Source of the DNA: Nocardia mikamii NBRC 108933
GTDB taxonomy: Bacteria > Actinomycetota > Actinomycetes > Mycobacteriales > Mycobacteriaceae
NCBI RefSeq assembly: GCF_001613505.1
Contig: NZ_BDCM01000022.1
Coordinates: 124,001-188,000 of the forward strand
Direction: 5' to 3'
DNA: 64,000 nucleotides
Shown here one piece after another: positions 25,788 through 35,400 of this stretch. The position numbers and the translations under genes are program-made. The notes below the pieces were generated by a model. It did not search any database and was not told the origin of the DNA. It saw nothing but the letters and a program-made list of their open reading frames with translations. Positions within the stretch are counted from its first letter, which is position 1. Each line of letters starts with the position of its first letter.

Positions 25788-26507
25788 TCAGATGCCGAAG
25801 TCTCGCAAGGCTTCCAGGACTTCGTCCGCCAGCTCGGGCCGGCAGATGAGCAGATCCGGGAGGTAGGGGTCGGGCTGGTTGTAGATCAGCGGTGAGCCGT
25901 CCAGACGCGAGGTGTGCAGGCCCGCGGCGGCGGCCACCGCGACAGGAGCGCAGGAGTCCCACTCGTACTGGCCGCCGGAGTGGGCGTAGATGTCGGCTTC
26001 GCCGCGCACGACCGCCATGGCCTTGGCGCCGGCCGAACCCATCGGGATGGTCTCGGCACCGAGCGCGGCGGTGAGGTGGTGCACGCAGGCGGGTGGCCGG
26101 CTGCGGGAGACGACGATGCGCGGCGGGCCGTCGTGGGCGGGCGGGAGTACCGGCGGCGCACCGGTTTCCAGCACCAGCCCGGGAACCGGGAGCGCGACGG
26201 CACCGATCTCGGCGCGGCCGTCCACCGCCAGCGCCACGTGCACGGCCCAATCCGCGCGCGGGGGCTGCCCGTATTCGCGCGTGCCGTCGAGCGGGTCGAC
26301 GATCCACACCCGGCTGCGGGACAGGCGAATCGGATCGTCGGTGCTCTCCTCCGAGAGAACCGCGTCGTCGGGCCGCAGCTCCGCCAGCCGCTTCAGCAGC
26401 AATTCGTCGGAACGCCGGTCCCCGACCGCACCACCCTGGTCACGAATCTCGAGCAGGAGCTCACCGGCTTCCCGGGCGAGCTCGGCGGCCACCGCGTGGT
26501 CGTCCAT
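25788..26507 (-). CDS. cysQ: 3'(2'),5'-bisphosphate nucleotidase (CysQ, inositol monophosphatase family)
   Basis: 239 residues. The metal motifs are intact: SEES (LSEESTDD), DPLDGTREY and WDSCAP (QYEWDSCAPVAVA). CysQ removes the 3'-phosphate from PAP/PAPS, keeping sulfate assimilation going; actinobacterial CysQ enzymes can also act on inositol phosphates and fructose bisphosphate. ATG 26507. It is convergent with the DUF4153 remnant. Confidence 0.85.
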   Translation of the reverse strand: MDDHAVAAELAREAGELLLEIRDQGGAVGDRRSDELLLKRLAELRPDDAVLSEESTDDPIRLSRSRVWIVDPLDGTREYGQPPRADWAVHVALAVDGRAEIGAVALPVPGLVLETGAPPVLPPAHDGPPRIVVSRSRPPACVHHLTAALGAETIPMGSAGAKAMAVVRGEADIYAHSGGQYEWDSCAPVAVAAAAGLHTSRLDGSPLIYNQPDPYLPDLLICRPELADEVLEALRDFGI

Positions 26508-26698
26508 ATTCGGTTCTCACTCTCCCGCCGGACGGCGAACCGACGCCGACCGGGCGCACCCTGGCGCGCCGGCGTTCGGGCCGGCGCTCGCATTGCCCCG
26601 CGGTGATCGGCGGGACCCTTGCAGTGTGCCAGCCGGGTGCGGCTGCGGCGGCGTGCCCCCTGCCGCTGCGGGTCGCTCAGGGGGCCGGGAGCAGCCGA
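26508..26698. other. Intergenic stretch, nothing clear
   Basis: About 190 bases between the cysQ start and the lipoprotein stop; presumably the cysQ promoter. No hairpin or operator is evident by eye. Confidence 0.4.
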
Positions 26699-27223
26699 TC
26701 AGCAGGCGGGTGCGGTGCCGCCCTGCAATTTCAGCAGAGCACAGAAGGTGACGGCGGCGACCTTCCACTGCCCGTTCTCCTGCACGGCCTGCCCGGCCTG
26801 ATCCGGCAGCACCGGGTTGCCACCCATCAGCAGCGTGTAGGTCACAGCGGCATGATCGGCGTCGGTGGTGGTGACCTTCGAGACCGTCGCGGAGGTGCCT
26901 TGTGCCTGCGGGTTGCCGGCCTGAGCGGCGAGCACCGGCGCGAACACGTCGCCCTTCTCCACCGCGGCGGCGCGTTTGTCGGCAGGCTGTTCGGCGTCGA
27001 AGAACAGCACATAGGCGTCGGTGACCGCCTTGGTGGTCGCCGGGTCGGCCGCCGACGATCCCGCGGCGGGCGCCGCGGCCGAGGTCGTCGCCGCGGCGGC
27101 TGTGCTGGTGGAGGAGGCGGCGGTGCTGTCGGACTCGTCGTCACTACAGCCGGTGACGGTCGCCGCCGCGATCACCGCGATACCGCACAGACCCGCCGCG
27201 CCGCGAATCATCTTGTTGCGCAT
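26699..27223 (-). CDS. MTB12-like secreted lipoprotein
   Basis: 174 residues. The N-terminus has a signal peptide ending TVTGC, so Cys26 is the lipidated residue, then a Ser/Thr/Ala linker (about 32-60). The C-terminal domain (TDAYVLFFDAEQPADKRAAA; WKVAAVTFCALLKLQGG) resembles the low-molecular-weight antigen MTB12 (Rv2376c), a secreted mycobacterial antigen of unknown function. Start ATG 27223. It lies 11 bases downstream of the crotonase gene and may be co-transcribed with it. Confidence 0.8.
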   Translation of the reverse strand: MRNKMIRGAAGLCGIAVIAAATVTGCSDDESDSTAASSTSTAAAATTSAAAPAAGSSAADPATTKAVTDAYVLFFDAEQPADKRAAAVEKGDVFAPVLAAQAGNPQAQGTSATVSKVTTTDADHAAVTYTLLMGGNPVLPDQAGQAVQENGQWKVAAVTFCALLKLQGGTAPAC

Positions 27224-27234
27224 GGATATGCCCT

Positions 27235-28023
27235 TCACTCGATTTTCTGTTTCATCTCGTCCAGGTTCACCAGAATCGGATAACCGCTGACGCTGAGCGC
27301 ATTGCCGTGCCCGGTCTGGTGCACGTCGAACACCGACTGGATGGCCGCGTAGAAGCCCTGCACATCGAGGGTCTGATTGACCGCGCGCTTGGCCTGGCGC
27401 AGACCGAACGGTGGCATCGCGGCGATGCGTGCGGCCAGTGCCCGGGAGCGGGAGTCCAGTTCGTCGCGCGGGACGACACTGTTGACCATGCCGATCTGTT
27501 CGGCCTCGCGGGCGGTGACCGCCCGCCCGGTGAACAGGATCTCCTTGGCCTTGCGCGGCCCGAGTTCCCAGGTGTGCCCGTGGTATTCGACGCCTCCGAT
27601 CCCCATCATCACCACCGGATCGGAGAACTGGGCGTCCTCGGCGGCGACGATCAGATCGCACGGCCAGCAGAGCAGCAGACCGCCCGCGATGCAGCGGCCC
27701 TGCACCGCGGCGATGGACGGCTTCGGGATGTTGCGCCAGCGCAGCGAGAACTCGAGGTACTTCCTCGATTCGAGGGCGTAGATGCGTTCCAGGGTGATCG
27801 TCGACGGGTCCGGCCACGATCGATCCTTGAGATCGTGCCCGGCGGAGAAGTGTTTCCCGTTGGCGCGCAACACGATCACCGCGACATCGTCGTCCGCGCC
27901 CGCCTTCTGCCAGGCGGCATCCAGTTCTTCCAGTAATTGCCCGTTCTGGGCGTTGGCGGCCTCCGGGCGGTTGAGCGAGATGGTCGCGATCTTGTCGGCG
28001 ACCTCGTATTCGATGTAGGACAT
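27235..28023 (-). CDS. Crotonase-fold protein lacking both hydratase glutamates
   Basis: 262 residues. The oxyanion region NGKHFSAGHDLKD and the fold are typical. The two catalytic Glu of enoyl-CoA hydratase are replaced: IAGGLLLCWP (Leu) and SDPVVMMG (Val). Unlike the other two crotonases here, it also lacks the PaaG-type Asp; it reads GIGGVEYHGH, with Glu and two His nearby. It may be a different crotonase reaction such as hydrolysis or ring cleavage. ATG 28023 follows GAGGAATCGCC. It lies in the operon with the two dehydrogenases upstream. Confidence 0.8.
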   Translation of the reverse strand: MSYIEYEVADKIATISLNRPEAANAQNGQLLEELDAAWQKAGADDDVAVIVLRANGKHFSAGHDLKDRSWPDPSTITLERIYALESRKYLEFSLRWRNIPKPSIAAVQGRCIAGGLLLCWPCDLIVAAEDAQFSDPVVMMGIGGVEYHGHTWELGPRKAKEILFTGRAVTAREAEQIGMVNSVVPRDELDSRSRALAARIAAMPPFGLRQAKRAVNQTLDVQGFYAAIQSVFDVHQTGHGNALSVSGYPILVNLDEMKQKIE

Positions 28024-28032
28024 GGCGATTCC

Positions 28033-29211
28033 TCAGCCTCGGGGCAGGCCGAGCACGCGCTCGGCGATGATGTTGCGCTGGATTTCGGATGTGCCGCCGG
28101 CGATCGTCCCGGCGAAACTGCGGGTATAGCGTTCGAACCAGCTGGCGCCGAAGGCATCCAGATTCAGCGGGTTGAACGGCGTGGTCCGCGCCGGATGGGT
28201 CAGGCCGCCGGCTCCCTGCGCGCGCAGCGCGTGTCCGGAGGCGGTCTGCACCGCCTCGGAGCCGAGAACCTTCAGCACCGACAGCGCCGCCACATCCTGT
28301 TCTCCGCGCGCGGCGCGGGCCAGCGCCGCCGAACCGAGCAGCCGCAGGGCATAGCTGTCCATGATCAATGTGGCGTAGTGATCGCGATCGAGCACCGTCT
28401 CCGGGGCGAAATCGGCCGCGAGTTCCGCGAGCCGGTCGGCGTAGGACAACCACAGCAGTGTGCGTTCGTGTCCGAGTGAACCGTTGGCCACACCCCATCC
28501 GCCGTGCAGCGGCCCGACCAGATTCTCCGCCGGCACCCGCACGCCTTCGAAGAACACCTCGTTGAAATCCAGATCGTGCGGTCCGCAGACCGAGGCGAAC
28601 GGTCGTCGTGTCACGCCGGGGGTATCGGTGGGAATCAGCAGCACACTGATGCCCTTGTGTTTCGGCGCGTCCGGGTCGGTGCGCACGAAGGTCAGCAGCA
28701 CATCGGCGTCGTGGGCGCCGGAGGTCCACACCTTCTGCCCGTCGACGACGAATTCGTCGCCGTCGCGCACGGCCCGGGTGCGCAGACCGGCCAGATCCGA
28801 TCCCGCGCCGGGTTCGCTCATGCCGAGTGCGGCGGTGATCTCCGCGCGCAGAATCCTTCTCGCCCAGCGGGTCTTCTGCTCGTCGCTGCCGAACGACAGC
28901 AGCGAGGCGGCGACGATTCCGACGCCCTGCGGATTGAAGCTGTGATAGATGCGCCGGTTCGACAACTCCTGCAGATGCACGTACTGCTGCAGGATGGTGG
29001 CATTGCGCCCGCCGAATTCGGGCGGATTGCCGGGCAGCAGCCAGCCGTGATCGAACTGCAGGCGCTGCCAGTCGCGCGCCCACTCGGGCACGTCGGCACT
29101 GGAATGCGACCGCCGCCGGCTCGCGGTGGCCGCATCGGGCAGATGGGCGTCGAGGAAGGCCACGAATTCGGCCCGGAATTCCTCGACGTCGTCGTCAAAT
29201 CTCAGTTGCAC
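28033..29211 (-). CDS. Acyl-CoA dehydrogenase, large partner of a pair
   Basis: 392 residues from GTG 29211. The flavin motifs GMSEPGAGSDLAGLRTRA and DGQKVWTSGA are present. The C-terminus is IAGGTSEIQRNIIAERVLG with no MCAD-type Glu, and LGHERTLLW supplies the alternative Glu. It overlaps the smaller dehydrogenase gene at 29195 by 17 bases, so the two are likely co-expressed subunits of one enzyme. Confidence 0.88.
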   Translation of the reverse strand: MQLRFDDDVEEFRAEFVAFLDAHLPDAATASRRRSHSSADVPEWARDWQRLQFDHGWLLPGNPPEFGGRNATILQQYVHLQELSNRRIYHSFNPQGVGIVAASLLSFGSDEQKTRWARRILRAEITAALGMSEPGAGSDLAGLRTRAVRDGDEFVVDGQKVWTSGAHDADVLLTFVRTDPDAPKHKGISVLLIPTDTPGVTRRPFASVCGPHDLDFNEVFFEGVRVPAENLVGPLHGGWGVANGSLGHERTLLWLSYADRLAELAADFAPETVLDRDHYATLIMDSYALRLLGSAALARAARGEQDVAALSVLKVLGSEAVQTASGHALRAQGAGGLTHPARTTPFNPLNLDAFGASWFERYTRSFAGTIAGGTSEIQRNIIAERVLGLPRG

Positions 29212-30193
29212 GGCACTCCTCGGCGATCAGCGCCCGGTGTTCGGCCGCACCGCCGAGCATCAGCTCGCCGGCCTGGGCTCGTTTGAGCGCGAACTGCAGG
29301 TCGTTCTCCCAGGTGAAACCCATGGCTCCGAACAGCTGTAAACCGTTGCGGAACACCACGTTCTGGCACTCTCCCGCGCCGGCCTTCGCCATCGATGCCG
29401 CCAGCGCCCGGCGCGGGTCGTCCTCGGCGATGGTGAGCGCCGCGAAGTAGGCCAGCGCCCGGGCCCGCTGGATCGCCACATGCATATCGGCGACCTTGTG
29501 TTTGACCGCCTGCAGCGAGCCGATCGGCACGCCGAACTGGTGGCGGGTGCGCACGTGGTCGAGCACCAGGTCCAGAATCCGCTGGCAGGCGCCGACGACG
29601 GTCAGAGCCATCCCGGTGGCGGCGAACTGGCGCGCCCGCGCCACATCCACGGTGCTGCGCCGATCGTGTCCGGCGCGTACCCCGTCGAAGCGCACCTCGG
29701 CGAGGTGCAGCACCGGATCGAAGACCGCGCTGCGGCGCACCTGTACCTCGGCCGCCGGCACCACGAACACGCCCGCCCTGGTCACCACCGCGAACCGTTC
29801 GGCGCGGTCGCCGTCGAGGACGTGGTGGGCGGTGCCGCCGAGCACCCAGCCGTCGGCGTCGAGGACCGCGTCCACACCGTCGTACACGGCCGTGCCGGCC
29901 GCCGCGGGATCCGTGAATTCCGGTGCCAGCGGGGCGAATTGGGTCATCGTGGCCAGATACGGTGTGGGATCGGTGGCCCGGCCCTGTTCCTCGAGGACGA
30001 TCGCCAGCTCGACGGCGGCCGCGTCGCCGGTCAGTTCGGTCCAGCCCAGCTCGATGTAGGTGCGCCACAACGGCATCGGGTCGCCGCCCTTGTCGGCGAT
30101 CTCGCGGATCAGCGTCACCGGGCATTGTTTGCCGACCGCCTCGCGCACGGTGTCGCGCCAGAGTCTTTGTTCGGAGTCGAACTCCACAAGCAT
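29195..30193 (-). CDS. Acyl-CoA dehydrogenase-like subunit, small partner
   Basis: 332 residues. The helical C-terminal domain is well kept (RTRHQFGVPIGSLQAVKHKV; LQLFGAMGFTWENDLQFALK), but the central beta domain lacks the TEPGxGSD flavin segment and the catalytic Glu. This is the pattern of the small subunit in heteromeric steroid-type dehydrogenases. The start ATG 30193 is 41 bases from the palindromic operator at 30234, divergent from tetR, and is the first gene of the leftward operon. Confidence 0.82.
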   Translation of the reverse strand: MLVEFDSEQRLWRDTVREAVGKQCPVTLIREIADKGGDPMPLWRTYIELGWTELTGDAAAVELAIVLEEQGRATDPTPYLATMTQFAPLAPEFTDPAAAGTAVYDGVDAVLDADGWVLGGTAHHVLDGDRAERFAVVTRAGVFVVPAAEVQVRRSAVFDPVLHLAEVRFDGVRAGHDRRSTVDVARARQFAATGMALTVVGACQRILDLVLDHVRTRHQFGVPIGSLQAVKHKVADMHVAIQRARALAYFAALTIAEDDPRRALAASMAKAGAGECQNVVFRNGLQLFGAMGFTWENDLQFALKRAQAGELMLGGAAEHRALIAEECRATEI

Positions 30194-30233
30194 CCCGGAC
30201 CGCCTCTCTGGCCACTAGACTGCCTACCGACGC

Positions 30234-30248
30234 GAGAATAGCATTCTC
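30234..30248. promoter_or_regulatory. Palindromic operator GAGAAT-AGC-ATTCTC
   Basis: 15 bp with perfect 6-bp arms, between the leftward dehydrogenase operon (start 30193) and tetR (start 30372). It matches the operator copies at 17923, 31024, 40034 and 46694. Its location suggests that the TetR protein represses both its own gene and the operon. Confidence 0.75.
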
Positions 30249-30306
30249 AATAACAGAAAGTAACAGTCTCTCATGTCGTTCCCGAACACGCGCCCTCGGT
30301 GCCCGG

Positions 30307-30342
30307 GAACATGACATTCTCCGGTACAGTGCATTCATGTTC
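30307..30342. promoter_or_regulatory. Second site before tetR: partial operator and 8-bp inverted repeat
   Basis: GAACATGACATTCTC (30307-30321) matches the operator at 17923 in 12 of 15 positions. In addition GAACATGA (30307-30314) and TCATGTTC (30335-30342) are a perfect 8-bp inverted repeat with a 20-base spacer, close before the tetR start. Confidence 0.5.
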
Positions 30343-30371
30343 TGCACACATAACCAAGGACCGAGCCGACC

Positions 30372-31025
30372 GTGAGCAGCCCCAGCGAAGAGCCCGCCTG
30401 GAAGCAACGCGCCGTCGAGCGCTCGATCCGGACCGCGAAATTGCGTGCCGAACAGCGAGTACAGCGCTTCCTCGACGCGGCCCAGGCCATCATCACCGAA
30501 AAGGGCACCACCGATTTCACCGTGCAGGAAGTGGTGGACCGCTCCAAACAATCGCTGCGCAGCTTCTACCTGCAGTTCGACGGTAAACACGAACTGCTGC
30601 TGGCCCTGTTCGAGGATGCGCTCAGCCGCACCGCGGACCAGCTCCGCGCGGCCGCCGACGGGCAGGACGATCCGATCGACCAGCTGCGAGTGACCATCGA
30701 GCTGCTGTTCGAGCTGAGCCGTCCGGATCCGACCGCGCAGCGGCCGCTGTTCACGGATTTCGCTCCGCAGCTGCTGGTTTCACACCCCGCGCAGGTGAAG
30801 GTGGCGCATGCGCCGCTGCTGAGCCTGATCACGGAGTTGATGGAGAAGGCCCAGGAGCAGGGCCGGTTGCGCAAGGAACTCAACGCGCGCCGGACCGCGG
30901 CGATGGTCATGCAGACGGTGATGTTCACCGCGCAGTCCACCGGCGGCACCGACGAGGAGACCACCCACCCGATCACCGCCGAGGAAGTCTGGAACTTCTG
31001 CGCCCACGGCTTCGCTCACGACTGA
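30372..31025 (+). CDS. TetR family transcriptional regulator, probable regulator of the catabolic cluster
   Basis: 217 residues. The helix-turn-helix is at about 33-75 (AQAIITEKGTTDFTVQEVVD, then SKQSLRSFYLQFDGKHELLL). The rest is a helical ligand-binding domain without recognisable specificity. A basic N-terminal arm (WKQRAVERSIRTAKLRAEQR) precedes the HTH. GTG 30372 follows AAGGA. It lies between two copies of the palindromic operator (30234 and 31024), which argues for autoregulation and for control of the five operator-bearing units. The ligand is probably an acyl-CoA pathway intermediate, by analogy with KstR and KstR2. Confidence 0.85.
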   Translation: MSSPSEEPAWKQRAVERSIRTAKLRAEQRVQRFLDAAQAIITEKGTTDFTVQEVVDRSKQSLRSFYLQFDGKHELLLALFEDALSRTADQLRAAADGQDDPIDQLRVTIELLFELSRPDPTAQRPLFTDFAPQLLVSHPAQVKVAHAPLLSLITELMEKAQEQGRLRKELNARRTAAMVMQTVMFTAQSTGGTDEETTHPITAEEVWNFCAHGFAHD

Positions 31026-31038
31026 GAATTTAATTCTC
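31024..31038. promoter_or_regulatory. Perfect palindromic operator GAGAATT-T-AATTCTC
   Basis: A perfect 15-bp palindrome that includes the last two bases of the tetR stop codon and lies 32 bases before tesB. It gives tesB its own control by the presumed TetR regulator. Confidence 0.75.
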
Positions 31039-31069
31039 ACATTAGAGAAGGTCGCTTACACTCGGACTC

Positions 31070-31882
31070 ATGCCCGATCAGTGGAGCGACCTTCTCGCTT
31101 GTCTCGACCTGCGTTCGGTTCCGCCCGGCGACGACCGCGATACCGCGGTGTTCTCCGGCCCCAACCAGACCCTGGGGTACTACCGGATCTTCGGCGGCCA
31201 GTTGCTGGCGCAATTCGTACGCGCCGCGCAGCTGACCTGTCCGGACAAGTCCGTCAAATCGCTGCACGCGCTGTTTCCCCGAGAGGGTGAACCGGACGAG
31301 GCGCTGCGATACCGCGTGCGGGTCGAGCATCAGGGGCGGACCTTCGCCTCGGTAACGGTGCTGGCCGAGCAGGCCTCGGGAATCGTTGCCACCGCGGCGA
31401 TTTCACTGCACGCCGCTGACGACGGTCCCGAACAGCAGGCGACCGCACCGATCGGGCCGCTGCTGTCGGCCGAGCACAAGGCGGGATTCCACATCATCCC
31501 GTGGGAGACACGCACGAACGTCGACCTCGACGACACCGGTTCGGCCGCACCCGAATTCGAGATGTGGATGCGAACACCGGCCGCCGACGCCACGCTCGCG
31601 CCGGCGTTGACCGGCTACGCCACCGACCTCACGCTCATCGGCACCGCACTGCGCCCGCTCGAGGGAGTGTGCCAGCGCGGCAACGGCACCGCGTTCCGCT
31701 CCGCGGTCACCAGCCACACCCTCTGGTTCCACCGGACGTTCCGCACCGACGAGTGGCTGTTGCTGCGCCAGCACAGCCCGGTGATGGCGCAGGGCCGCTG
31801 CTTCGGCCGCGGAGACGTGTTCACCGAGAACGGTTCACTGGTCGCCTCCTTCGCCCAGGAAGCCATGGTGCGATTCCCCTGA
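31070..31882 (+). CDS. Acyl-CoA thioesterase II (TesB family)
   Basis: 270 residues, double hot-dog fold. It has the typical GYYRIFGGQLLAQFVRAAQ helix, HALFPREGEPDEALRYRVRV and the C-terminal RTDEWLLLRQHSPVMAQGRCF segment. It hydrolyses acyl-CoA to free acid and CoA and may relieve CoA trapping during catabolism of a poorly metabolised acyl chain. Start ATG 31070. It follows tetR by 44 bases with a private operator between them. Confidence 0.88.
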   Translation: MPDQWSDLLACLDLRSVPPGDDRDTAVFSGPNQTLGYYRIFGGQLLAQFVRAAQLTCPDKSVKSLHALFPREGEPDEALRYRVRVEHQGRTFASVTVLAEQASGIVATAAISLHAADDGPEQQATAPIGPLLSAEHKAGFHIIPWETRTNVDLDDTGSAAPEFEMWMRTPAADATLAPALTGYATDLTLIGTALRPLEGVCQRGNGTAFRSAVTSHTLWFHRTFRTDEWLLLRQHSPVMAQGRCFGRGDVFTENGSLVASFAQEAMVRFP

Positions 31883-31933
31883 GACCGAATACAGTGCCGC
31901 ACAGCACATCCGGCTCACGGCACGGGGGCGGGA

Positions 31934-32386
31934 TCACTCGCCGCACGGGGACAACTCGATCAGCGGAATCCGCCGGGCCGTGCGCCTCTGATAGTCCGCG
32001 TAGCCCGGATAGGCCCGCACGACCTGCGGCCACCACACCTCGCGTTCGGCCGGGACGAGTACGCGCGCGGTCATGGGACGTGACGCCCCGTGCCGGAAGG
32101 ACACCTCGACGCGCGGTTCGGCGCACAGGTTGTGGTACCAGGCGGGCGAGACGGAGTCGCCGCCCCGCGACGCCACGATCAGATAGCGATCGCCGGCCAC
32201 GATCGGGACGGTGAGTACCACGGTGTGCGGCCGCCCGCTGCGTCGGCCGATGGTGGTCAGGGTCAGCGTGGGCATGTTCTTGAAACGCGTACCGATGCGA
32301 CCACCGCTGACGTCGAGCAGTGTGCGGTGCAGGCTGGTCACGGTCTTCAGGCGCAGGTCGGTGGCGATACGGCGGGTGTCGGGCAT
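31934..32386 (-). CDS. Deazaflavin (F420)-dependent nitroreductase family protein (Ddn-like)
   Basis: 150 residues. The sequences LTLTTIGRRSGRPHTVVLTV and YLIVASRGGDSVSPAWYHNL are the FMN/F420-binding barrel of the Ddn/FDOR-A group; the latter contains the AWYHNL signature. It reduces unknown substrates with F420H2, mostly at membranes. Start ATG 32386 after GAGGAGCTCCCC; the long frame upstream belongs to the shadow of the SARP gene. Confidence 0.85.
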   Translation of the reverse strand: MPDTRRIATDLRLKTVTSLHRTLLDVSGGRIGTRFKNMPTLTLTTIGRRSGRPHTVVLTVPIVAGDRYLIVASRGGDSVSPAWYHNLCAEPRVEVSFRHGASRPMTARVLVPAEREVWWPQVVRAYPGYADYQRRTARRIPLIELSPCGE

Positions 32387-32459
32387 GGGGAGCTCCTCGG
32401 GTCGGCAGGCGGTCGGGTACCGACGATCCGGATCCGGCTTGTGAGCGACCAGTGACCGG

Positions 32460-35400
32460 TCAGCGGTCCAGACGCGCGCGTGCGGCGTCGATCCACCCCT
32501 GGTTCGCGCAGCCCTCTGCGATGCGCAGGGCGGCGCGGTGGTGTTCGGCGGCGAGATGCGGATCGCCGCACAGCGCCGCCAGGTCTCCCAGCACGAGATC
32601 GACCGGGCCGACGGTGAACGACCCGGTGTCGGCGCCACCGAGACGATCGCGATATCGCAGCAGGTCCCGGTAGATCGCGACGGCCTCCTCCGCCGTGCCC
32701 AGCGCCACGACCACCATGGCGCGCAGGGTGAGAAACAGCGAGCGGAACAGGTCTTCCGGTACCGGTCGCGCCCGGCGCCGGACGCGGGCCGCCCCTTCCC
32801 GGTCACCGGCGGCGAGCAGCACGAGCGCGTGGAAGTCGACGGTCGCGTCCGCGGTGTCCGCCGGCGCGCTTCGGACGAATTCCGCGATCGTCTCGGCCAG
32901 TTCCCCGGCGCGGCCCTGATACAGGCGGACCGTGAACAGCGCCATGAGCGGGAGCGTGCCGGCGTTGAAAATGCCCGTGCGGGAGAGCAATTCGGCGGCC
33001 TCCAGATAGCGCCGCTCGGCGTCGTCGGCGTCACCGCCCACCAGAGCCAGCAGTCCCCGGGCCATCGCGTTCGCCGCCTGGGCCTGGCGCCACTGATACC
33101 GGTCGGCCGGCACCGTGGCCGCCTCGAGATGTGCGCGGGCCGCCTCGAGATCGCCGGCGAAGACGGCGGCCTGCAGCGCTATGGTGTGCCCCAGCAGCAG
33201 GTAGGCATGGTGATCGTTGCGCTGCCCGATCTCGATCAGTTCGGCGCCGAGCGCACCGCGATCCGCCCTGTCGTAGAGCGAAGCCCGGGCCTGCAGCGCC
33301 GGTGCGAGCAGTGTGTCGTCGCCGAGGTCGCGGGCGAGGGCCTCGGCGTCACCGGCCACCCGGCGCGCCCGGTCGAGTTCGGCGCCACCGATCTCCTCGA
33401 CCAGCGCGACCGACAGCCGGCACCGGTCGGCGGGTGCCAGCCCGGGACACCGCAGCGCGGTCTCGACGCGGGCGACGACGGCGTGGTCGACGACACCGTA
33501 GCGCCGGTTCATCCAGGGCGTCGGGGCATCCCAGGCGGTGAACGCCCGCACCAGCAGGTCGGGCCGGTCGGCGTCCTCGGCCAGCGTCGCGGCCCGGTCG
33601 CGGGCGGCGCGCGCGGCGAGGCCGGCGCCGCAGACGAGGTGGCTGCGTCCGGCTCGGCACAGCAATGCCACCCGCTCGTCGACGGTGTCGCCGCCGGGAT
33701 GGCGTTCGAGCGCGCGGGCCGCGCGTTCGTATCCGGCGGCGGCGATGTCGTGGGCGAAGCGCCGCTCGGCCCGCTGCGCCGCGGCCACCGCGTAGTCGGC
33801 GGCTCGCCGCGCGGTCTGCGGTGTCACCGATTCCCCGTAGTGGTAGGCGAGGGCGGTGAGATCTGTCGGATCGATCTCCTCGACCGCGGCGCCGATGCGG
33901 CGATGCCAGCGGTCGCGGCGGATCCGCGACAGATCCCCCAGCAGTGTGTCGCGCACCAGGACATGGGCGAAACGCGCCCGCCCGCTGGCGGGTTCGTTCA
34001 GGAGCCCGGCGACCACTCCGGCCTCGACCGCGTCCAGCACCGCCTCCTCCCCCACCTCCGCGGCCCGCACCAGAACCGCGAGGTCGAACTCCCGGCCGAT
34101 CACCGCGGCCAGGCGCAACACGGCTACGTCCGTCTCGGGAAGCCGGGACAGCCTGCGGCGCAGCACATCTCGTACGCCGTCGGGGACCTCGGACGCGGCG
34201 ACCAGCTCGCCCTCACTCTGCAACAGGCGCGCGATCTCGATGAGGTAGAAGGGATTGCCGCCGGTGCGATCGTGCAATGTCGCCAGCACCGGATCCGCGG
34301 GTGCGCGTCCGATCAGCGTGCCGACGAGCCGGGCGCTGTCGGCGACCCCGAGGCCGCGCAACCGGGTTCGCGAACGGACGGTGGTCGCCGAGCCGGCCAG
34401 GGCATCGGTCAGCGCGGGCGGCACCTCGTCCGGTCGGTAGCCGACCACCATGAAGACCGGCGCCTGGGTGGCCACCGCGGCGAGCAGCGCCGCGGTCTCC
34501 GCATCACACCGATGGGCGTCGTCGAGCAGGATCGCCAGCGGCCGCCCGTGCGCGACAGCGGTGAGATAGTCGATCACCGCACGGTGCAGCAGGAAACGGC
34601 CGTGCGCGCGGTCGGCCCGATCGGGCCCCGCCCCGTCGGTGAGCAGTGGAGCGAGAGCGGGCGCCAGTTCCCCGGGATCGTGTTCGCCGGCCAGGGCACG
34701 CAGGATCTCGACCCACGGCCATGCCGACGGAGCGGCCTCGTCTTCCGGGCAGCGACCGATCACCACGAGATATCCGGCGTCGCGCAAGTCGTCGCGAAGA
34801 CGGTGCAGCAGAGCGGTTTTCCCGCTGCCCGCCTCACCTGCCACGGTCGCCGTCCGTGGTCCGTCGCCCCGGGCGGCCGCATGCAGCGCGGCGAGTTCGG
34901 CGTCGCGCCCGAACAGTACGGTCACCCCGGGCGCCGAAACCGGGTCGCGCGGCGGGAACGACTCCGCGATCACCTTCTCCTGCACCGGAATTCGCTGCGC
35001 GAGAATGTCGGCTTCCAACCGCGTCAGGGCAGGTCCCGGATCGATGCCGAGTTCGTCGGCGAGGATCTCGCGCGCTTGCCGCAGGGCGGCCAGTGCGTCC
35101 GCCTGACGTCCGGCCCGATAGCGTGCCAGCGCGGTGAGCCGCCAGGCCTCCTCACGCAGCGGATGTTCCCGGGTCAGGACTTCTGCTTCGGCCGCCGCCA
35201 TCGCGGGTTCGTCCTGATCGAGCAGGGCCTCCGCCAGCTGTTCGCGCGCACTGAGTCGCAATTCCTCGAGCCGCGCCGCCTCGGCGGTCGCCCAGGCCTC
35301 CTGCGCATAGGCTCCGTACGCGGGACCCTGCCACCGGGCCAGCGCCTGCTCGAGTGCGCGGCGCCGGCGCTGCGGATCGGGCTGTCGTGCGGCCAGATCC

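Noticed and set aside
26699..29083. A 794-codon frame running through the lipoprotein, crotonase and dehydrogenase genes
   Set aside because: Only its last 174 codons are a real gene; the rest is Arg-rich and out of frame with the overlapping enzymes, which have intact motifs.
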